64,000 nt of DNA from Trichaptum fuscoviolaceum (lineage: Eukaryota > Basidiomycota > Agaricomycetes > Hymenochaetales > Trichaptaceae). The notes beneath the pieces are model-generated. The model saw only the letters and a program-made list of their open reading frames with translations, ran no database searches and was not told the DNA's origin. The stretch spans positions 3,658,001 through 3,722,000 of the forward strand of contig CAJSYZ010000005.1 in NCBI GenBank assembly GCA_910574455.1. Reading direction: 5' to 3'. The position numbers and the translations under genes were made by a program. Shown piece after piece: positions 33,155-42,547 of this stretch. How positions within the stretch are numbered: position 1 is the stretch's first letter; every line of letters starts with the position of its first letter.

Positions 33155-36100
33155 TTGACACACTCCGTGTCCTTCAGTGGAATGCTGCCCACTCATTAGC
33201 AGCAATTCATTCTCTTTTTCCTCTTCTTGCTGACAACCCCTGCCCCCCACACCTATTGCTTATCCAGGAACCGCCCTGGTACAAGATCGGTACCCAACCC
33301 TCATTGACTAACCCAGATGGAGATGACGTCTTCAATGTCCCCTCTATTCCAGGTTATGTCCCCTGCCTCCCACCGGCCACCCGTCCGCGAGTGGTTACTT
33401 ACGTTTCACGGTCCCTCCCAACACACTCATGGTCTATCGTTGGTGCAGCGTCACATGGCACTGACGTCCTGACTATTGAGGTTCGCTCTACCCACACTGT
33501 CCGCCTCTGCAATTACTATGGCCAGCAGGCGCCAGGTAGGATAGCCCCAACCCCCACTTACCCAGGTGAGTCGTTTCTCTTCAGTCTCACCCCAGCAATA
33601 GCCGCTTCCCTAACGATTGCTGGCGACTTCAATCGCCGGCATCGTTCCTGGTCAGAGTTGCCATGTTCCAATGCCGAGTCAAACAGGGGGCAACCCTTGG
33701 ATGACTTCTTCCGAGAGCATGGACATGAGCCTGCCCATCACCCAGATGTGGACACTCGTCCGGGTAAAGATGGGCCGCGTTGTCCGATCGATATGGTTTG
33801 GACTGCGCCCAATATCCCACCAGAGCAGGTGATGGATACATTCACCAGCTCCCACTCCGCTCTCTCAGACCACACCCTACTCACATGGGAGGTGCCAGTT
33901 GGACCATTCGTCCACCTTCCACGGCCCCCCAGACTGTCTAATGATGACAGAGAGGCGTGGTGTGCTACTGCCTTTCCCTTGCTGCATGAGGCGTTCGCGC
34001 TTCCTGCGTCAGACAAGGCTGAACTAGATGCCAAAGCCAAAGCCATTCAATCTGCAATGGCGGCGGCGATGGAATCAATGACTAAACCCAGAAAGCGCTC
34101 CAAGACAGAAGTCCCATGGTGGTCCCCTGAGTGCTCATCCTCACTCGCGGCAATTAAGGACGCCCCTACCGCCCGTTTGCGCGCCGCTGCTAAACGCGCC
34201 TTCAAAGCCACCACCAGAGCAGCGCGTCGCGTGTTCTATGCAGAACAGGTGAAAGACGCCAATTCCACCAACATCTGGAGCTGGGCCAAGCGTGGCCTTG
34301 GCATCCGTCCCACTCCTGTGCCATCGCTGAGGAAACCAGACGGCACCTTCACCACTACTGAGCAGGAGAAAGCTGAGTTGTTCCATTCTACCTACTTTCC
34401 TCCTCCCCCTCCACTTCCAGCAGCGGGCTTACGCCCGCTGCCCCCACCTTCTGCAGCGGCGCCTCCAATACTCATGAAAGAGCTTATGGACGCCCTGGCC
34501 GGCACCTCCAACTTGTCTGCTCCTGGCCCCTCGGGCGTCGGATACCGTCCCCTCAAATGGGTGATTGGATCCTTCGCTAAGGAGGTGCTATCTTTGTTCA
34601 ACGACTGTCTGCGCTTGGGCCACCACCCAGCGTGCTGGCGGACAACAAAGGTAGTAATGCTCAGGAAGCCAAACAAGAAGGACCAATTCTCTCCTCGGTC
34701 TTACAGACCGATTACTCTTGAGGAGACCTTAGGGAAACTCCTTGAGAAGATTCTTGCTAACCGTCTCCAGTTTCTGGCTAACACCCAGAACTGGCTTCCC
34801 CCAAACCAGTATGGCGGTCGTCAAGGGCATTCTGTCTATGATGCCGCCCAACGCCTTTTACAGATTGTGGAGAAAGCCCAGTCGGAAGACAAAGTGTGTT
34901 CTGTCCTAGCGGTGGACATACAAGGCTTCTTTGACTCGGTCCATCCACAACACCTCCACCACCGGCTCTTGGAGTTAGGCTGTTCGCCAGACATGGCGGA
35001 TTGGTGCCTTTCTTTCATGACCGGGCGGGAGGCTGCTATCTCTTTTGATGGCACCACACTCCCTAGCGTCCGCAAACCGGACTTTGGGACGCCTCAGGGC
35101 TCCCCTGTCTCACCCATTCTCTCCACTCTTTTTGCAGCTATTGCGATTCAGCGCTTCCACCACCCTGACTGCGAGCTCCTGGCATACGTCGACGACCACA
35201 TGATTGCCATCACTGGCACATCAGTCACCGCCAACTGCAGGAACTTAGTAGGCGCTTACCACCACCTCAACTCGCTCTTCAACGACATCAATCTCAACAT
35301 CGAGACCGCGAAGACCGAGCTCCTCCATTTCCACCCCCCTGGGCGTCGCCACAGATATCGCGGCTGGGACTCCCGGGGCGTCCAACTCAACGAGGACACT
35401 CTCATTAAGCCCTCCATCCCACTTCGGTGGTTGGGGATCTGGTGGGATCCGGCCTTGTCTTTCAAACCCCATGTTGAGCGCATGCGCTCCAAGGGCCTCT
35501 CAACACTCGCCGCCATTCGCCTGCTCGCCAACACAGAGCGAGGCATGTCCGCCCTCAACCTTCGCCAGCTTTACTCAGCCTGCGTCAGAACAGTCCTCGC
35601 ATGGGCTGCGCCGGTTTGGTACACTGGCACCCGCCAGAAGACCCTTGTGGCTCGTCTACAGGGCGTCCAAAACACCGCTTGCAGGTGGATCCTTGGTGTT
35701 TACCGAGGCGCTTCACCGCTAAGCACCAATTACCTTTGCTCTATGCCCCCGTTTCAGTTTTATTTCAATTATCTTAAAACTAATCATGCTCTTCGCCTTT
35801 GGCGCACTCCTCATTCTGTAGGTAGACGTGCTATTCCTGCAGCACAAAAACCACGCCTGTATTCTTCTTCGCTTGCCGACCGTGTCCCGATTGCCCAACA
35901 GGTCCCTGTGTACACACACTCTCCCTGGGAGGATCCACTTGCCTTTGCTGGAGGACGCCTCAAATTTGCCATCCCTGCCGGTCCCGTTGACACTGACACT
36001 CGCCAGGCGTTTGTCGCATCTGCCAACTCTCTGTGCACCACCACCTCCGTCCAGATCTTCACAGACGGCTCCAGACTCGAGCACAAGTCTGGCTCAGCAA

Positions 36101-37158
36101 TTGTCGCTATGCGCGGTCACCATCGCTTGGGCTTCAGACACTGCGCTTCCCCCAAAATCGCCACTGCCACTGACACTGAGATCTTCTCCCTTGCGTCTGC
36201 TCCAGCTTGGGCTGCCTCTCACTTCGGCCGCCACCTCCTGGAAGTGGAGTCCATCGTCTTCCTGTCAGATTCGCTAACCGCCCTTCGCCTTGTCCGCGAC
36301 TGGCCAGCAGCACCTGGCGCCCACTTACTACTCGCTTGGAAAGCAGGCATCACCAACCTGCTGGACATTCACCCCAACCTCAAAATCGAGTTTCACTGGT
36401 GCCCGGGTCACTCAGGCGTCCCAGGAAACGAATGGGCTGATGAAGAGGCAAAGAAAGCCACAGAACTGCCACCCTCATCTTCCCTTCCTTCGATATCCGC
36501 CCTCCGCGAGCAGAACACTCTCAATGCCCAGAAGCAATGGGAGGCCCATCTCGCCCATGCCACTGCCTCCACTGCCGACAAGTACTTGGCAATCACAGGC
36601 CCACCAAAACGTCGTCCGCGCGCACTCATGGAGATGTCGGACACCTACCCCCGCGCTGAGATTTCAGCAGTTGCTCAAGTCCTCTGCTGCGCTGGCCCCT
36701 TCGGGGCGTACTGGATGCGCATGAGCCCAGAATATAGGCGCAGAAACGGCCTGATCACCTACTGTCGTTGGCACAATCATCCCCCTTGGCCTGCCCAGAC
36801 CGCCGCCCACATACTCGGTGGTTGCGAGACTTTCCGCCCTTGGATTGGAAAGGTCTGGCCCAAAGGCACCCCACTCCCAGCCCACCATACAGAGTGGGCA
36901 GATGAACCCCTCATCGACGTGATTCGCAAGTGGCTTAAGTTCACTAGGCATCTCGACCGCCCCACTCAGCGCACCTCAGCTGCCATCCGCCTTGCATTTG
37001 CGATGATGGAGCTAGATGGCCTCCCAACCGACCAGGACATGGACCTGACGACCCTTCGTGTGTACGTACGGCGCGCCCTTGGACCACGCACTCAGGACAC
37101 GGACCCGGATCTTTATGATTTTAACAGTCACGTCTCAGACCCCCCTCTTGATCTTTGA
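33151..37158 (+). CDS. LINE copy C ORF2 polyprotein (endonuclease, RT, RNase H)
   Basis: A 1,335-aa enzyme for target-primed reverse transcription. Residues 1 to about 245 form an apurinic-type endonuclease (QWNA, IQEPPW, GDFNRRHRSW, SDHT). At about 500-700 lies the reverse transcriptase: SYRPITLEETLGKLLEKI, catalytic Asp in AVDIQGFFDSV near 590, GTPQGSPVSPI, and YVDD near 678. RNase H at about 965-1100 has TDGS, TEIFSL, SDSLTAL and GNEWADEEA, supplying the acidic catalytic residues. A Cys/His-containing tail (GGCETFRPW...) follows. There is no stop, frameshift or missing key residue. Translation probably depends on re-initiation at the overlapping ATGA. Confidence 0.94.
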   Translation: MIDTLRVLQWNAAHSLAAIHSLFPLLADNPCPPHLLLIQEPPWYKIGTQPSLTNPDGDDVFNVPSIPGYVPCLPPATRPRVVTYVSRSLPTHSWSIVGAASHGTDVLTIEVRSTHTVRLCNYYGQQAPGRIAPTPTYPGESFLFSLTPAIAASLTIAGDFNRRHRSWSELPCSNAESNRGQPLDDFFREHGHEPAHHPDVDTRPGKDGPRCPIDMVWTAPNIPPEQVMDTFTSSHSALSDHTLLTWEVPVGPFVHLPRPPRLSNDDREAWCATAFPLLHEAFALPASDKAELDAKAKAIQSAMAAAMESMTKPRKRSKTEVPWWSPECSSSLAAIKDAPTARLRAAAKRAFKATTRAARRVFYAEQVKDANSTNIWSWAKRGLGIRPTPVPSLRKPDGTFTTTEQEKAELFHSTYFPPPPPLPAAGLRPLPPPSAAAPPILMKELMDALAGTSNLSAPGPSGVGYRPLKWVIGSFAKEVLSLFNDCLRLGHHPACWRTTKVVMLRKPNKKDQFSPRSYRPITLEETLGKLLEKILANRLQFLANTQNWLPPNQYGGRQGHSVYDAAQRLLQIVEKAQSEDKVCSVLAVDIQGFFDSVHPQHLHHRLLELGCSPDMADWCLSFMTGREAAISFDGTTLPSVRKPDFGTPQGSPVSPILSTLFAAIAIQRFHHPDCELLAYVDDHMIAITGTSVTANCRNLVGAYHHLNSLFNDINLNIETAKTELLHFHPPGRRHRYRGWDSRGVQLNEDTLIKPSIPLRWLGIWWDPALSFKPHVERMRSKGLSTLAAIRLLANTERGMSALNLRQLYSACVRTVLAWAAPVWYTGTRQKTLVARLQGVQNTACRWILGVYRGASPLSTNYLCSMPPFQFYFNYLKTNHALRLWRTPHSVGRRAIPAAQKPRLYSSSLADRVPIAQQVPVYTHSPWEDPLAFAGGRLKFAIPAGPVDTDTRQAFVASANSLCTTTSVQIFTDGSRLEHKSGSAIVAMRGHHRLGFRHCASPKIATATDTEIFSLASAPAWAASHFGRHLLEVESIVFLSDSLTALRLVRDWPAAPGAHLLLAWKAGITNLLDIHPNLKIEFHWCPGHSGVPGNEWADEEAKKATELPPSSSLPSISALREQNTLNAQKQWEAHLAHATASTADKYLAITGPPKRRPRALMEMSDTYPRAEISAVAQVLCCAGPFGAYWMRMSPEYRRRNGLITYCRWHNHPPWPAQTAAHILGGCETFRPWIGKVWPKGTPLPAHHTEWADEPLIDVIRKWLKFTRHLDRPTQRTSAAIRLAFAMMELDGLPTDQDMDLTTLRVYVRRALGPRTQDTDPDLYDFNSHVSDPPLDL

Positions 37159-37494
37159 TGCAACTTACTTCTTTTTATGTATGAGGCACCAGCGATCCCA
37201 GACAGAACGGTGCTTTACCCAGGTTAACGCCCAGGTACTGTGCCCGGACGCGCCCTCTTTTCTAAACTTCGTTTGTGCTTGTAGTGTAGGTTCACCTGCA
37301 CCTTGACATGGGCGTGGTGATATGTAAACCAATCTCTCCTCTTCCTTTACCCTTCTTTAATAGGCGGTGCGCCCACTTAGCCGCCACCTTCGGTGGCGGG
37401 CACCTCCCGCCCAGTTTCGTAGTTTACCTCGATGACGGGCGCCTCCGTCGTAGATAGGTCATGTACTTAGCTATGCTGCAGGAATAATAAAGCC
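37159..37494 (+). other. LINE copy C 3' UTR
   Basis: 336-bp UTR ending AATAATAAAGCC before the poly(A) tail. It contains a perfect 8-bp stem with a UUC loop (CCGCCACC...GGTGGCGG, around 37380-37398) and a second GC-rich hairpin near GACGGGCGCCTCCGTC. It is strongly conserved in copies A and J. Confidence 0.75.
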
Positions 37495-37525
<31 letters not shown>

Positions 37526-37534
37526 GGAGGAGGA

Positions 37535-38610
37535 AAGTAGGTAGAATGAAACAACTCAGCTTTCTCCTGCTCAGTGGTGGTGAAGGTGCCGTCTGGTTTC
37601 CTCAGCGAAGGCACAGGAGTAGGGCGGATACCGAGGCCGCGCTTGACCCAGCTCCAGATATTGGTGGAATTAGCGTCTTTCACCTGTTCTGCATAGAACA
37701 CGCGACGCGCTGCTCTGGTGGTGGCTTTGAAGGCGCGTTTAGCAGCGGCGCGCAACCGGGCGGTAGAGGCGTCCTTAATTGCCGCGAGAGAGGATGAGCA
37801 CTCAGGGGACCACCATGGGACTTCTGTCTTGGAGCGCTTTCTGGGTTTAGTCATTGATTCCATCGCCGCCACCATTGCAGATTGAATGGCTTTGGCTTTG
37901 GCATCTAGTTCAGCCTTGTCTGACGCAGGAAGCGCGAACGCCTCATGCAGCAAGGGGAAGGCAGTAGCACACCACGCCTCTCTGTCATCATTAGACAGAG
38001 TCTGGGGGGCCGTGGAAGGTGGACGAATGGTCCAACTGGCACCTCCCATGTGAGTAGGGTGTGGTCTGAGAGAGCGGAGTGGGAGCTGGTGAATGTATCC
38101 ATCACCTGCTCTGGTGGGATATTGGGCGCAGTCCAAACCATATCGATCGGACAACGCGGCCCATCTTTACCCGGACGAGTGTCCACATCTGGGTGATGGG
38201 CAGGCTCATGTCCATGCTCTCGGAAGAAGTCATCCAAGGGTTGCCCCCTGTTTGACTCGGCATTGGAACATGGCAACTCTGACCAGGAACGATGCCGGCG
38301 ATTGAAGTCGCCAGCAATCGTTAGGGAAGCGGCTATTGCTGGGGTGAGATTGAAGAGAAACGACTCACCTGGGTAAGTGGGGGTTGGGGCGGTGCGCTCT
38401 GGAGCCTGCTGGCCGTAGTAATTGCAGAGGCGGACAGTATGGGTAGAGCGAACCTCAATAGTCAGGACATCAGTGCCATGTGACGCTGCACCGACGATAG
38501 ACCATGAGTGTGTTGGAAGGGACCGTGAAACGTAAGTAACCACTCGCGGACGAGTGGCCGGTGGGAGGCAGGGGACGTAACCTGGAATAGAGGGGACATT
38601 GAAGACGTCA
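37535..38610 (-). mobile_element. LINE copy H, endonuclease part (right of copy C)
   Basis: Minus-strand ORF2 from near the end of the endonuclease N-terminus (DVFNVPSIPGYV) to the FHSTYFPPPP linker. It joins 30299-31124 when copy C is removed. A 2-bp insertion (AG) after the LSNDD-coding region (about 37997) breaks the frame. It forms the left arm of an inverted duplication with 38654-39734. Confidence 0.85.
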
Positions 38611-39734
38611 GATTGGTACCCAACCCTCATTGACTAACCCAGATGGAGATGACGTCTTCAATGTCCCCTCTATTCCAGGTTACGTCCCCTGCCTCCCACC
38701 GGCCACTCGTCCGCGAGTGGTTACTTACGTTTCACGGTCCCTCCCAACACACTCATGGTCTATCGTCGGTGCAGCGTCACATGGCACTGATGTCCTGACT
38801 ATTGAGGTTCGCTCTACCCATACTGTCCGCCTCTGCAATTACTACGGCCAGCAGGCTCCAGAGCGCACCGCCCCAACCCCCACTTACCCAGGTGAGTCGT
38901 TTCTCTTCAATCTCACCCCAGAATAGCCGCTTCCCTAACGATTGCTGGCGACTTCAATCGCCGGCATCGTTCCTGGTCAGAGTTGCCATGTTCCAATGCC
39001 GAGTCAAACAGGGGGCAACCCTTGGATGACTTCTTCCGAGAGCATGGACATGAGCCTGCCCATCACCCAGATGTGGACACTCGTCCGGGTAAAGATGGGC
39101 CGCGTTGTCCGATCGATATGGTTTGGACTGCGCCCAATATCCCACCAGAGCAGGTGATGGATACATTCACCAGCTCCCACTCCGCTCTCTCAGACCACAC
39201 CCTACTCACATGGGAGGTGCCAGTTGGACCATTCGTCCACCTTCCACGGCCCCCCAGACTGTCTAATGATGACAGAGAGGCGTGGTGTGCTACTGCCTTC
39301 CCCTTGCTGCATGAGGCGTTCGCGCTTCCTGCGTCAGACAAGGCTGAACTAGATGCCAAAGCCAAAGCCATTCAATCTGCAATGGTGGCGGCGATGGAAT
39401 CAATGACTAAACCCAGAAAGCGCTCCAAGACAGAAGTCCCATGGTGGTCCCCTGAGTGCTCATCCTCTCTCGCGGCAATTAAGGACGCCTCTACCGCCCG
39501 GTTGCGCGCCGCTGCTAAACGCGCCTTCAAAGCCACCACCAGAGCAGCGCGTCGCGTGTTCTATGCAGAACAGGTGAAAGACGCTAATTCCACCAATATC
39601 TGGAGCTGGGCCAAGCGCGGCCTCGGTATCCGCCCTACTCCTGTGCCTTCGCTGAGGAAACCAGACGGCACCTTCACCACCACTGAGCAGGAGAAAGCTG
39701 AGTTGTTTCATTCTACCTACCTTCCTCCTCCCCC
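37535..39734. repeat. Large inverted repeat of LINE ORF2 (two arms of about 1.08 kb)
   Basis: Left arm 37535-38610 (minus copy H) and right arm 38648-39734 (plus fragment I) carry the same ORF2 region head to head. They are separated by only about 40 bp at 38611-38650. The arms are nearly identical; I see a 2-bp and a 1-bp indel and few substitutions. Confidence 0.85.
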
Positions 39735-39830
39735 TCCACTTCCAGCAGCGGGCTTACGCCCGCTGCCCCCACCTTCTGCAGCGGCGCCTCCAATACTCAT
39801 GAAAGAGCTTATGGACGCCCTGGCCGGCAC
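38611..39830 (+). mobile_element. LINE fragment I, endonuclease and linker of ORF2
   Basis: Plus-strand ORF2 fragment starting at IGTQPSLTNPDGDD-coding sequence and ending in DALAGT. One C is missing after 38921, so the frame breaks just before the GDFNRRH motif. On the right it is cut by the 5' end of copy D. Confidence 0.85.
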
Positions 39831-39927
39831 TCATCAACTCCTTGACCTCTTACCACTACCTTCCTAGTTGGGTCGAGCCATAGCTCCCCTATAGTTGGGT
39901 TGTCCTGCGCATCACTGCATACACCCT

Positions 39928-41749
39928 ATGTCCAAGAATACTGCCTCGGGCTCTAAAGGCCCACCACCAAAGACTCCCAAGCCAGGCTCACTGTCTGGCG
40001 CCACTCCCAACACTCCTGTCCTACAAGACAGCCCCATGCCCAAGGATGATCGCCCGGCACCATCTGAAGATGATGAAGATGATGATGACGACAAGCCTGC
40101 CACCCCCCCACCCAGGAAGCGCACATCAGAGGTGCTCTCCCCCATCACCCAACGCCGGCCCCGTAATGCTGCTCGGCCTAGATTCTTGACACAGATGCTA
40201 GACCTGCTGCCCCACATCGGCCACATCATCCAGCATCATCCAGCTTGCTGAACAGAGGCATGAAGATGAGTCCCCTGAAGAAGGCGAAATGCCAGAATCC
40301 CAGATTGCTGTGATAGCAGCGGAAGCAGTGGGTGCCATCGTTAGCGCAGCCCACATTGCTATCTCTGCTGCACAGAGCGCACAAGCGAGTGACCTCCAAG
40401 CCCAGCGACTTATTCTCGCAGCCGCCACTGGTTACAATGAGAGTGTAGCGTCAGCCAGGCCTACACCTGTTATCACCGTCCCCTCCCCATTTGACTCACC
40501 AGCGCGCCCACCCCCTTCTGTCGGTCCCCAGGATATGATAGTGCTCACAGACACTGTTGTGCGTCTTGCCAACCAGGTTACCGCCCTCACCACACAAGTA
40601 CAGGCTATCTCAGAACGACCTCAGCCCCGCCCCCAGCGTGCCACAGCGCAACCGGCCCCACCTGCGGGTGGCAAGCCAGCCAGCGGCACACCTGCCACTC
40701 CCCCGGTGACCCAGAGTCCCCCCATCTCATACGCGCAGATGGCAGCCACCCCGGCCCCAAACACCACACCCAGAGCTAAGCCTCCAAGGAAGCCGCGCCT
40801 CCCACCCCCTCCCCCCACGGTGTATTCTAAGGACCCCACCTTAGTCCTAACTCCGGGGCGGTACATTCCCCCAGCACAGAGGAAATCAGGGGCTGCACTA
40901 ACAGCGGCTGCTCGTGAGTACTTCCAATCCCTTCCTACTTCTTCGCATGTCACAGTGCTCTCTGCGGTTTTCAACCACAAAGGCAACATTGTGTGCACAT
41001 TTGCGGCAAAGCCCATCTCCCCCACTGGTAATCCGGTGGTCACCACCCTTGACAGTCATGCAGCCGCGCTAGCGGCGCACATGGCAAAGATATGCACCAT
41101 AGGGGAACAAGCTGCAGACCAGCAGATCTCCCTCACCTATTCCCGGGTCCGACCCCGTTCTAACCTGCGCATCTCCATGGTTCCTACCAGGGATACAGCA
41201 GTCAAGGACAGTGTCCCTTACACAGCCGGCGAGTTACTCACTGAGCTGATGCAAAATGCTGCCCTAAAGGGGCTGGAATTTGTGGTCCCACCACAATTTG
41301 CGTGCCAACCAGGCAGACTCAGTGAACTTGAGTTCTGCCCGGTGGCATTCTCCTTTGTTGACAGAGCTGGAGAGATCCGCGCCCGGCTTCTTCAGTCGCC
41401 CAGGGTGTGGCTCTTTGGCCACAAACTTTGTCTTTCTGTTCCCCCAGTCCGCCCGGCATTTTCACAATGCACAAAGTGCCAGGCCCTGGGACACACCTCC
41501 AAGGGCTGCAAGGCCCAACGCACATGTGCGCATTGCGCAGGTAAGCATGCCACAGCCCAACACCGCACCAAGTGTGCAAACTGCGCCCGGGATGCAGTCC
41601 CTGCCACTGAAGATTGCCCCCATCCCACAAAGTGCTCTAACTGCAATGGCGATCACATGGCCACCTCCAGTGCCTGCCCCAAGCGGAAGAAGTATGCCAA
41701 TGCACCAGCTGACGACAGCGCCCACGACACTCACATGCACAAGGACTAA
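39928..41749 (+). pseudogene. LINE copy D ORF1, frameshifted
   Basis: The frame from 39928 (MSKNTASGSKGPPPKTPKPG, then an acidic EDDEDDDDDK run) is thrown off by a 10-bp tandem duplication, CATCATCCAG at 40224-40233 and 40234-40243. Dropping one copy by eye continues the frame into the long second piece. That piece has a helical region (VIAAEAVGAIVSAAHIAI), a Pro-rich hinge and knuckles CTKCQALGHTSKGC, CAHCAGKHATAQH and CSNCNGDH. It ends in TAATG, overlapping the ORF2 start. Confidence 0.85.
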
Positions 41750-42479
41750 TGATTGACACAATACGTGTCTTACAGTGGAACGCTGGCCGCTCACTATCAG
41801 CGATTCATTCCATTTTCCCTTCTCTTGCTAACAGTCCAGACCCCCCACACCTTCTTTTGATACAGGAACCGCCCTGGTACAAAATTGGCACCCAACCATC
41901 ACTTACTAACCCTGAGGGAGATGACGTCTTCAACGTTCCATCAATCCCAGGGTATGTCCCATGCCTACCACCAGCCACCCGTCCTCGAGTGGTGACATAT
42001 GTCTCTCGGACCATTCCACCATCCTCATGGTCTATTGTTGGCGCCGCCTCTCATGGCACTGACGTCCTGACTATTGAGGTCCGTTCCACCCACACCGTCC
42101 GCCTCTGCAACTACTATGGTCAGCAGGCACCGGACAGGGCGGAGTACAACCCCAGATACCCAGGTGAGTCGTTTCTATTTAGTCTCACTCCGGCAATGGC
42201 CGCCTCCCTCACAATTGCCGGTGACTTCAATCGCCGGCACCGTTCGTGGTCCGAACTCGCCTGCACTACTGCAGAGTCAAACAAGGCGCAACCCCTTGAT
42301 GACTTCTTCAGAGAGCATGGCCATGAACCTGCCCATCACCCAGACATTGATACTCGTCCGGGCAAAGATGGGCCGCACTGTCCCATTGACATGGTCTGGG
42401 CAGCGCCAAACATCCCTCCTGAGCAAGTGATGGATACATTCACTAGCTCGCCATCTCCCCTTTCTGATCACACCATTCT
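41749..42479 (+). pseudogene. LINE copy D ORF2, endonuclease part only
   Basis: Starts MIDTIRVLQWNAGRSLSAIH in the TAATG overlap. It carries IQEPPW, GDFNRRHRSW and SDHT motifs and is cut at SDHTIL by copy E. The endonuclease active-site residues are all present in what remains. Confidence 0.85.
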
Positions 42480-42547
42480 CATCCTTCTTGACCTCTAACC
42501 ACTACCTTCCCGATTTGGTCGAGCCCCCCCGCTCCCATCGGTTAGGC

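Larger units (their letters stand above)
31125..37522 (+). mobile_element. LINE copy C, complete Tad-like element
   Basis: A 6.4-kb full-length plus-strand element: 5' leader of about 68 bp, ORF1, ORF2 overlapping by ATGA, 3' UTR, and a 28-nt poly(A) tail (37495-37522). It lies inside minus-strand copy H with a 12-bp duplication GGGGGAGGAGGA (31113-31124 and 37523-37534). Both reading frames are open with all catalytic motifs. This is the best candidate in the window for an active element. Confidence 0.92.
39831..42479 (+). mobile_element. LINE copy D, diverged subfamily, 5' part
   Basis: Plus-strand element whose leader (CTCATCAACTCCTTGACCTC) resembles but differs from that of copies A, C and E. 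It has its own ORF1 and the first 240 or so codons of ORF2, and is then cut by the 5' end of copy E. It is clearly a second subfamily: the zinc knuckles and endonuclease are alignable, but the ORF1 N-terminus is different. Confidence 0.85.

Noticed and set aside
31147..36965. Many antisense open frames of 60-170 codons within LINE copies
   Set aside because: They recur at the same place in every copy and mirror the high-GC, stop-poor sense frame; none has its own motifs.
37471..38650. Twin-priming (LINE 5' inversion) as cause of the inverted repeat
   Set aside because: In twin priming the inverted and direct parts come from adjacent, different regions of one element; here both arms hold the same region.
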